Shown piece by piece: positions 55,797 through 64,000 of a stretch of DNA of 64,000 nucleotides. Position 1 is the stretch's first letter, and every line of letters starts with the position of its first letter. A program made the translations under genes and the position numbers. Origin of the DNA: Synechococcus sp. WH 7805 (GTDB taxonomy: Bacteria; Cyanobacteriota; Cyanobacteriia; PCC-6307; Cyanobiaceae); the NCBI RefSeq assembly GCF_000153285.1, contig NZ_CH724168.1, positions 1,854,110 through 1,918,109 of the forward strand. The letters are read 5' to 3'. The notes under the pieces are model-generated. The model saw only the letters and a program-made list of their open reading frames with translations, had not been told where the DNA came from and made no database searches.

Positions 55797-58700
55797 CCAA
55801 AACCTGAGGTGGTTTGCGCTGCAAAAGCCAAGGCGCCAGTTAAGCCAGCGTTGTAATCAATGGCCACCTCGTTTGAGATGTAATCAGAGCGCAGATCGTT
55901 GTAGGCAAAGTCATCAGCGCTGCTTGGACCTCCAACCAAAGCACCAGCCAAGACATATTCATTGGCATTGGGAGCGTTAAACCCTTCCCATCCCACACCA
56001 GATGCGGCCCTGTGATGGGGCTGCTGAGGAAAATTGTCTCCAAAGCCAACCAAGTAGCTGAAACCCCGTGGATTATCACCAAGAATGTAATCAATGGAAT
56101 CAACAGCCAGTTCGCTGTAGGCACCACCTGGATTGGTGATGGAATCAGCAACAATTCCCGCCAGCATTGCGGTGTTGGCTGCATAGCGAAGTGATCCCCA
56201 TTGATCAACAAATCGCAAGCCGCCGTCAGTGATTTGTGGTCCTTGATCACCAGTCACCCAGCTATCAAGCCAAGCTGAAACATCATCCATGGCTTGTTGA
56301 TCCTCGAGGTCCTGACTCAGTAACACCGCTGTCCCATACGATGCGTCATCCCAGTTGGGGGCCCAAGCATGATTCAAGCCTCCGATCATTGTGTGATAGC
56401 GATCCTGGGCTTCCAGCCTGTAAGTGGATCCATCCTGTCCAGCCGCCTCCAGTCCCCGAGCTAACCAGAGACCTCCGTAGGCGAGTTCATCTTGGAATCC
56501 ACTCCAAGAGTTATAGAAGGGTTGAACAGAAGCAATCGAATCTGAATACTTGCCCTGATAAGTAACTGCAAAATCGAACAACGCCTCAGCGTTGTTCAGT
56601 AGCTCATTGGCATAGTCGACCTCGCCATGGTCGCGGAACAAAATCGATGCAGAGGCCAATGCGGCAGCACTTGCGGCTGCAACATCAGATCCTGGTTTCT
56701 CGGCCGTGATGGCTAAAGCTGGGCGCGCAATGGATTGACTCTCAGGCGAGCTCCACAACGCATGATCAGCCTGTCCATCGCCAACTTGAACAATGAACAA
56801 GTCCGTGCTGCCATTGGCATCCACTTGATGTGCCTTCAGTAAGTAATCCGTTCCCCATTTCACAGTGCTCAAAAGCTCGTCGGCTTGACCCGTGATTTCA
56901 TAGCCATCAGCAAACGCAAGGCCCCCCCAGGTCAATGTGCTCAGAGTTGATGCCAGGGGTAAGCCGAATTTCACATGGTCGCCGGCATCGTGATAGCCCC
57001 CGGTGAGGTCGAGGTTGATGTCAGGCTGAAGGTTCTCGGCAGTGGCATCGCCAAAATAGATGCCATCGTTGCCATCATTAAGGCCTGAGTCACCCCGCCA
57101 GGGAACACGATTGGTGGCTTCGTCAAGATCGCCTGAGCGGTTGGCTTCGTAGAAGAGGAGCGAAAGTTTGAGGGCTTCAGCGTAGGTGTTGGTGTTGGGG
57201 GTGTCTGTGGTTGTGATTGGTGGTGTTTGTGGATCTGTTTCGGTCTCGTCCTGTGGGCTGCTTGGCGTGGAACTGGCTTTGATGAGGACGATGTCATCAC
57301 TGTTGATCAAGGGATTGCCCTTGAATTTGGCAATCGCAGCGTCATTGCTGCCGAGTCCTTTCCTTGAGCCGTTTTCGTTGTAGACAAGTTTGCCTGTGTA
57401 GGCTTGATAAATGATGTTTGCGTCTGACTGCTTGAGTTGTTGGTATTCCGTTTTGTTGTTGGCGGTGGCCAGGTCAATTGTGTCAATACCGGGAAATGAT
57501 TCAGCGTCAATGCCGATCTTGTCTTCGTCTAGACGATTGAAATCGGTGACGACATCGATGGGACCTCCAGTTCTGATGAATGCAAAGAGGTCTGCACCCC
57601 CACGCCCGGTCATGATGTCTTTTTGGGCTGTGCTGATCAGGGCATCCGGTTGCGCTGTTCCAATGAAGCGGGAACGGCCTGTCTTTGTGGTTTTGGGTTC
57701 AATTCTGTTGAACTCGTTCCATTGGTCTTCGTCTGTATCTGATGTCAGAGTTGTTTGCAGCTGATTGAGATTGCCTTCGAGAGGGTTTCCCAAGGTGACC
57801 ATTGATTGGAAGTAATTAATGACCGTGTCATCACTCACCTCCAGTGCTGGCCACTGCGGGTAGTTGAACGTGTCATTCATGAACGGCTTGGTCTGCTCCC
57901 AATCCAGAACCGTCAGATGATTGATGTCATGGTTGATGGCCACGCCCTCAATGTTGAGGAATCCATGGGCCCGGCCGTGCATCCAGCCGCCGTAGTGGGG
58001 TTCCATCTTCAAGGTGTTGATGAAGGTGCCCTCCAGCGCATGGCTGCGCAGGTAGCTTGCGAATCCTTCATGGCCGAACGTTTCCACCATCGTCATCACC
58101 GCATCGGCATCGCCTTGTCGGGCGCTGTGTTGGATGTCGGCCAAGATCTGCGGGTTGTAGGCCTCATCAGCGATCCAGCCCACCTTCGCTCCTTGCATCG
58201 CGTACCAAAGTCCGACGCCGCGCAGGTCATCCCCCCAGGGTTGCGTGTTATTCGTCAGACCCTGGGCAAAAGCCCACGCACCAACGACTTCCAACTCCAC
58301 TGCTTCAAGGCCGGCAAAGGCCCGTAAGCCGTTGTAAGCCACCATCGCTTCAGTGGTGATGGCTGTGCGGCCCCCCACCAGCTCGTTGTGTTCTGAATTG
58401 TGGTTCGAGCCGTGGAAGCTTCCCCAGGTGGTTATGTCTGTGTGCAAACCAGTGACGCCGCTGTGGTCGTGGGGCACGGACATGTCAGCAGCCTCCTGCG
58501 GTATCACGGAGTTGCTCGCCAATTCCGTCATCAGCATCGCCTCGGTCAAGGCGCCTTCCCGGCCGAGATCGAACCCCTGCCTGCCATTGAATCCGATGCG
58601 GACATCGCCACCGGCAGGAATGCTCTGTCCCCACGACGAGCCACTGAGGATGTAGCGGCTTTGGCCATCGTCAAGGAGTTCTCTGCTGATCTCCACTCCC

Positions 58701-58855
58701 CAGGCTTCTGGATCGAGGTCATGAGAACTGATGAAACTGATACTCCAGTTGTCCAGCGCTTGATCCGAGGGATTGCTTACGGTGAGTTCGGCGGTGAAGC
58801 CGCCCCACCAGAGCTCTCCGTTAACCGTGACCTGCAGCGTGTTGGATGGAGTCAT
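55793..58855 (-). CDS. Modular GH9 cellulase with CBM2 and RTX-like region
   Basis: A 1020-residue protein without a signal peptide. Residues 5-95 are a CBM2-like module (conserved Trp in WWGGFTAELTVSN and SGSSWGQSIPAGG). Residues of about 125-370 are a His/Trp-rich region of no family I know (SFHGSNHNSEHNELVGG). Residues of about 390-430 resemble RTX-type segments (DIMTGRGGADLFAFI). A Thr/Pro linker precedes the GH9 domain (about 575-1015) with GGYHDAGDHVKFGLP, FPQQPHHRAAS and NEVAIDYNAG, which carry its Asp and Glu catalytic residues and conserved His. It probably leaves by type I secretion. It overlaps rluD by 4 bases, tail to tail. ATG at 58855 is preferred to TTG at 58864. Confidence 0.88.
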   Translation of the reverse strand: MTPSNTLQVTVNGELWWGGFTAELTVSNPSDQALDNWSISFISSHDLDPEAWGVEISRELLDDGQSRYILSGSSWGQSIPAGGDVRIGFNGRQGFDLGREGALTEAMLMTELASNSVIPQEAADMSVPHDHSGVTGLHTDITTWGSFHGSNHNSEHNELVGGRTAITTEAMVAYNGLRAFAGLEAVELEVVGAWAFAQGLTNNTQPWGDDLRGVGLWYAMQGAKVGWIADEAYNPQILADIQHSARQGDADAVMTMVETFGHEGFASYLRSHALEGTFINTLKMEPHYGGWMHGRAHGFLNIEGVAINHDINHLTVLDWEQTKPFMNDTFNYPQWPALEVSDDTVINYFQSMVTLGNPLEGNLNQLQTTLTSDTDEDQWNEFNRIEPKTTKTGRSRFIGTAQPDALISTAQKDIMTGRGGADLFAFIRTGGPIDVVTDFNRLDEDKIGIDAESFPGIDTIDLATANNKTEYQQLKQSDANIIYQAYTGKLVYNENGSRKGLGSNDAAIAKFKGNPLINSDDIVLIKASSTPSSPQDETETDPQTPPITTTDTPNTNTYAEALKLSLLFYEANRSGDLDEATNRVPWRGDSGLNDGNDGIYFGDATAENLQPDINLDLTGGYHDAGDHVKFGLPLASTLSTLTWGGLAFADGYEITGQADELLSTVKWGTDYLLKAHQVDANGSTDLFIVQVGDGQADHALWSSPESQSIARPALAITAEKPGSDVAAASAAALASASILFRDHGEVDYANELLNNAEALFDFAVTYQGKYSDSIASVQPFYNSWSGFQDELAYGGLWLARGLEAAGQDGSTYRLEAQDRYHTMIGGLNHAWAPNWDDASYGTAVLLSQDLEDQQAMDDVSAWLDSWVTGDQGPQITDGGLRFVDQWGSLRYAANTAMLAGIVADSITNPGGAYSELAVDSIDYILGDNPRGFSYLVGFGDNFPQQPHHRAASGVGWEGFNAPNANEYVLAGALVGGPSSADDFAYNDLRSDYISNEVAIDYNAGLTGALAFAAQTTSGFG

Positions 58856-58975
58856 GGAATCCAAGGGGCGTCAACAGCCTCAGTGCAGCCATCGGATATG
58901 AACGAAATAGCAATGCCCTTTCCGGATGTGTGACAGGTCTTGACTGGATTGTGTTCGCTCCTAGCGGCTCAGGCG

Positions 58976-60580
58976 TCAGACCGGCAGCCGAGGACAGGCA
59001 TCCACCAGAGTTCGGGTGATCTCTGTCTTCGGGGTGGTCAGAAGCTGATCGCCGGGACCGCTTTCCACGATGTGGCCGCGATCGAGAACGATCAGGCGGT
59101 GACAGAAGCCGCTGGCCACCGAGAGGTCGTGGGTCACGAAGATCATCGCCAGCCCCAGCTCTTGCTGCAGCTGGCGAAGCAGAGCCAGCACCTCAGCCTG
59201 GATTTCCGCATCAAGCATGCTCACGCTCTCATCGCAGATCAGAACCTTCGGGTTCAGGGCCAGCGCCCTTGCGATCGCCACCCGTTGCTGCTGGCCCCCA
59301 GATAGTTGGCGAGGCAGGCGGTTCTGAAAACGTTCCGCTGGTCCGAGTCCCACCTTCTCCAGTAGCTCCCGGGCCCGTTCCCTTGCTGAGGCACGGGAGG
59401 TCAAGCCATGGATCAGCAAAGGATCGGCAATGGCATCCGCCACTGTCATGGCGGGATTCAGGCAGGCCAGAGGATCCTGAAACACCATCTGGATGGAACG
59501 GCGCAGGGCTCTGGCCTCCCGGCCGCGCGCCAGAAGCAAGTTGCGCTCAAACAGCTGGACCTGTCCGCCGCGAATCGGCGTCAAGCCCATCAGGGCGCGG
59601 CAGAGCGTGCTTTTGCCGCAGCCCGAGCCACCCACCACTCCCAGGGTTTCTCCTGCTTTCAACTGAAAGCTCACGCCATCCACAGCTTTCAGCCAGTTAG
59701 GCGCCCAGGGCGGCCCCCCCAGGTTGTGCCAGCAGCGGAGCTCCTGTACGTCCAGCACCATGGCTGCCGGAGGGGCTTCTGGGGTCGTGCCCCCCTCCCG
59801 AGCTCGGGCCGCCGCCAGTAGTCGCTGCCCCACCCGCGAACTCGGGTAAGTGAGCACCACGTCACTGCGATTGACCTCTGCCACCTGGCCTCCGTCCACA
59901 ACCGCCATGCGGTCACACCATCGGCAGGCCATGGCAAGGTCGTGGGTGATCAGCAGCAGGGCACTGCCGAGGTCGTCGCAGAGGTCGCGCAGGGCGGCCA
60001 TCACCTGACCGGCCACAGCTACATCCAGGCTTGTGGTGGGTTCATCCGCGATCACCAGCGGTGGGCTCAGAACGATGGCCAAGGCAATGGCCAGGCGCTG
60101 GCGCATGCCGCCGCTGAATTCGTGGGGATAGGCGTTGAAGCGTCCAGCACCGATGCCAACCTGCTCCAGCAGTTCCTCGGCCCGTTCCCGTCGGGATTGA
60201 GCATTCATCTCCGGTCGGTGGGCCCGCAGGGTGTCCAGAAGGTGTCCCCCCACGGTCATCAGAGGATTCAGTCGGGTCATCGGATCCTGAAAGACCAGGC
60301 CGACCGATTCCCCACGGAGTGCGCGCAGATCAGGAATCGCCAGGCGACGTGGATCACGGCCATTCAGTCGGAGACCGCCTTCGCATTGGCTTCCTTGAGG
60401 CAGCAGTTGCAGGGCGGCTCGCGCAACCGTGCTTTTGCCGCATCCGGAGGGCCCTACCAGCGCCAGGCGCTCTCCAGGGTCCAGGCGAAGGTCCAGTCCA
60501 TCGAGGGTCCAGACGGGGCTGCCCGGATAACGCAGGCGCAGCTGCTGGAGTTCCAGTACGGCCCCAGGTGCGTCGGTCAT
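58976..60580 (-). CDS. Double-ATPase ABC protein, peptide/opine type
   Basis: A 534-residue protein with two complete ABC ATPase domains. Walker A motifs are GPSGCGKST and GGSGCGKST, signature motifs HEFSGGMRQR and RQLSGGQQQR, and Walker B ends in DEP and DES. The first Q-loop block FQDPMTRLNPLMTVG and the second FQDPLACLNPAMTVA are typical of dipeptide/oligopeptide importers (like GsiA or YejF). No permease or binding protein lies beside it. It is divergent from the RelA/SpoT gene. Confidence 0.92.
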   Translation of the reverse strand: MTDAPGAVLELQQLRLRYPGSPVWTLDGLDLRLDPGERLALVGPSGCGKSTVARAALQLLPQGSQCEGGLRLNGRDPRRLAIPDLRALRGESVGLVFQDPMTRLNPLMTVGGHLLDTLRAHRPEMNAQSRRERAEELLEQVGIGAGRFNAYPHEFSGGMRQRLAIALAIVLSPPLVIADEPTTSLDVAVAGQVMAALRDLCDDLGSALLLITHDLAMACRWCDRMAVVDGGQVAEVNRSDVVLTYPSSRVGQRLLAAARAREGGTTPEAPPAAMVLDVQELRCWHNLGGPPWAPNWLKAVDGVSFQLKAGETLGVVGGSGCGKSTLCRALMGLTPIRGGQVQLFERNLLLARGREARALRRSIQMVFQDPLACLNPAMTVADAIADPLLIHGLTSRASARERARELLEKVGLGPAERFQNRLPRQLSGGQQQRVAIARALALNPKVLICDESVSMLDAEIQAEVLALLRQLQQELGLAMIFVTHDLSVASGFCHRLIVLDRGHIVESGPGDQLLTTPKTEITRTLVDACPRLPV

Positions 60581-60638
60581 GGCAGAAGGAAGCGCTAGGG
60601 CTCACGGCTACATACCATGGATTCAACTGCCTGGACGG

Positions 60639-62972
<2,334 letters not shown>

Positions 62973-63022
62973 TTCGCAGCTTTGAAGGTTGCGCTGACCC
63001 TGCCCGTTGTGGTTTGGACGGA

Positions 63023-64000
63023 TCAGAGGATCAAGGAGTCCGCGGATAGTTCGTTGACTCCTTTGAGGTTGATTTGAAAGTCAGCAAAGAGGTCGTCGTC
63101 AATATTGAGTCTGAGGACAGCGTTGTTAAACCTTGCCTGGCCAATGTCTGAGAAGCGATCGGATCCAATGAAGACAAAGGCTTGATCACCGTTCGTGTTT
63201 GGATCGGCATCAATCCGTGAGAGGTCGATGGTGTCGTCTGCTGTGAAATCAGTGATCTGATCTCTTGTTGCATTGGTTATGCCGGAGTCATTGATGGATT
63301 GAAAGAGAAAAGTATCGGCATTGCTGCCGCCGGTGAGTTTGTCTTTGTCTTCTTTGCCGATGAGTGTGTCGTTGCCGCCTTTGCCGTTGAGGCGATTTTT
63401 ACCTGAATTGCCTTCAATTCTGTTGTCCAGGTCATTGCCAGTGCCATTGAGATTGTCAGTGCCCGTGAGGATCAGGTTTGCAAGACCGTCTGGAAGGGTC
63501 AGGCTTTCGGAGGACCTGATCGTTGAGGTGATGAGATCGTTGGTATCGATGATGAGATCAGCATTGTCACTGAGGGAACCCTGAGTTCCGGGCTGAGGGA
63601 GTGAAAGGATGGCTGGATTGCCGTTGGCATCAGTGATGCTGCCGCCGTTGAGTGCGAGTGCTGTGGAAGAGAGCTGATCGAGATCAGCGGAGGTGTCACC
63701 GTCTTGAACGGTGTATTGGAAGGTGAGGGTGTTGGTGCCGGAGCCGGAGGTAAAGATCGCTTTGCGATCGGTGGTGCCGGTTTCGAGCTGGAGAGTGGGT
63801 GTGCCGCCAGTGGTGTCAACGACAACGGGTTTTGAGAAGCCGATGGTGAGGTTGATGACAGCACCGATGGTGTAGACGCCATTGACGGTGGAGGAGTTCA
63901 CGCCAGGAGCAGCCCCCGTGTTGCGGAAGAAGAGGGTGTCACCGGCGGCATTGCCAATGAAGAGATCAGGGTCGCTGTCGTTATCAGGATCGGCAAAGGC
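63023..64000 (-). CDS. C-terminal end of a large FG-GAP/RTX-type secreted protein (partial)
   Basis: The frame stays open to the right edge, so the 5' end is missing. Near the edge is an FG-GAP/VCBS-like unit (DNDSDPDLFIGNAAGDTLFF). Next comes a beta-sandwich domain (YTIGAVINLTIGFSKPVVV … LTFQYTVQDGDTSADLDQL), as found repeated in marine adhesins. RTX-like nonapeptides follow (GTGNDLDNRIEGNSGKN, GKGGNDTLIGKEDKD) and a C-terminal type I secretion-like tail. Marine Synechococcus carry giant surface proteins of this kind, including one needed for swimming, but identity with it cannot be shown here. Confidence 0.85.
   Translation of the reverse strand, partial: AFADPDNDSDPDLFIGNAAGDTLFFRNTGAAPGVNSSTVNGVYTIGAVINLTIGFSKPVVVDTTGGTPTLQLETGTTDRKAIFTSGSGTNTLTFQYTVQDGDTSADLDQLSSTALALNGGSITDANGNPAILSLPQPGTQGSLSDNADLIIDTNDLITSTIRSSESLTLPDGLANLILTGTDNLNGTGNDLDNRIEGNSGKNRLNGKGGNDTLIGKEDKDKLTGGSNADTFLFQSINDSGITNATRDQITDFTADDTIDLSRIDADPNTNGDQAFVFIGSDRFSDIGQARFNNAVLRLNIDDDLFADFQINLKGVNELSADSLIL

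Overview
The window looks like a chromosomal segment of a marine picocyanobacterium of the Synechococcus type. This is inferred from the high-GC core, and from cyanobacterial marker genes: speA, thiO, an AarF/UbiB kinase, a ClpB paralogue with a proline-rich linker, secE-nusG-rplK-rplA-rplJ-rplL, rnhA followed by pyrD, a pilM-N-O-Q operon and a bifunctional (p)ppGpp enzyme. Genes are tightly packed, often with ATGA or TGATG overlaps, and GTG or TTG starts are common. I see no tRNA, rRNA or CRISPR array.

Layout. 0.2-12.2 kb: a small Asn/Arg/Gln/Tyr-rich secreted protein, a Coq4-like protein, arginine decarboxylase, Ndk, a glutamine-synthetase-like enzyme, ThiO, GatB, a secreted beta-trefoil-like protein, CoaE and ArgJ. 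12.18-16.75 kb: a decayed genomic island at the 3' end of argJ, bounded by a 32-bp exact direct repeat. It holds a broken tyrosine integrase, a broken serine recombinase, relics of small genes and one intact AT-rich methyltransferase gene. 16.8-30.7 kb: core genes (AarF kinase, enolase, GloA, ClpB paralogue, SecE/NusG and the L11-L1-L10-L7/L12 operon with an L10 leader, RNase HI, PyrD). 30.7-35.5 kb: type IV pilus assembly genes pilM-N-O-Q, the last with a marked drop in GC in its 3' half. 35.5-40.3 kb: pentapeptide/TPR protein, CobD-like aminotransferase, MurG, a secreted protein and a 3-hydroxyisobutyrate-dehydrogenase-like enzyme. 40.5-45.4 kb: an operon of a DUF3604 lipoprotein, a membrane-anchored prolyl isomerase and three HupE/UreJ-type membrane proteins. 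45.5-48.1 kb: Pgk, Usp, YlqF.

48.17-54.84 kb is the most striking region: a compact, lower-GC cluster lying between ylqF and rluD. It encodes a cytochrome P450, a divergent 5-aminolevulinate-dehydratase (HemB) paralogue, an FAD monooxygenase, a maleate-isomerase/Asp-Glu-racemase-fold protein, an MmgE/PrpD protein and an MFS transporter. The first four genes overlap end to start. Several of these enzymes have lost signature residues of their parent families, so I read the cluster as an undescribed small-molecule biosynthesis and export pathway, possibly making a pyrrole or another nitrogen heterocycle. The product is unknown.

54.8-64 kb: RluD, a very large modular protein with a family-2 carbohydrate-binding module, a His-rich unknown region, an RTX-like segment and a GH9 cellulase domain, a double-ATPase peptide-type ABC protein, the RelA/SpoT enzyme, and the C-terminal end of a large FG-GAP/RTX-type secreted protein that runs off the right edge.
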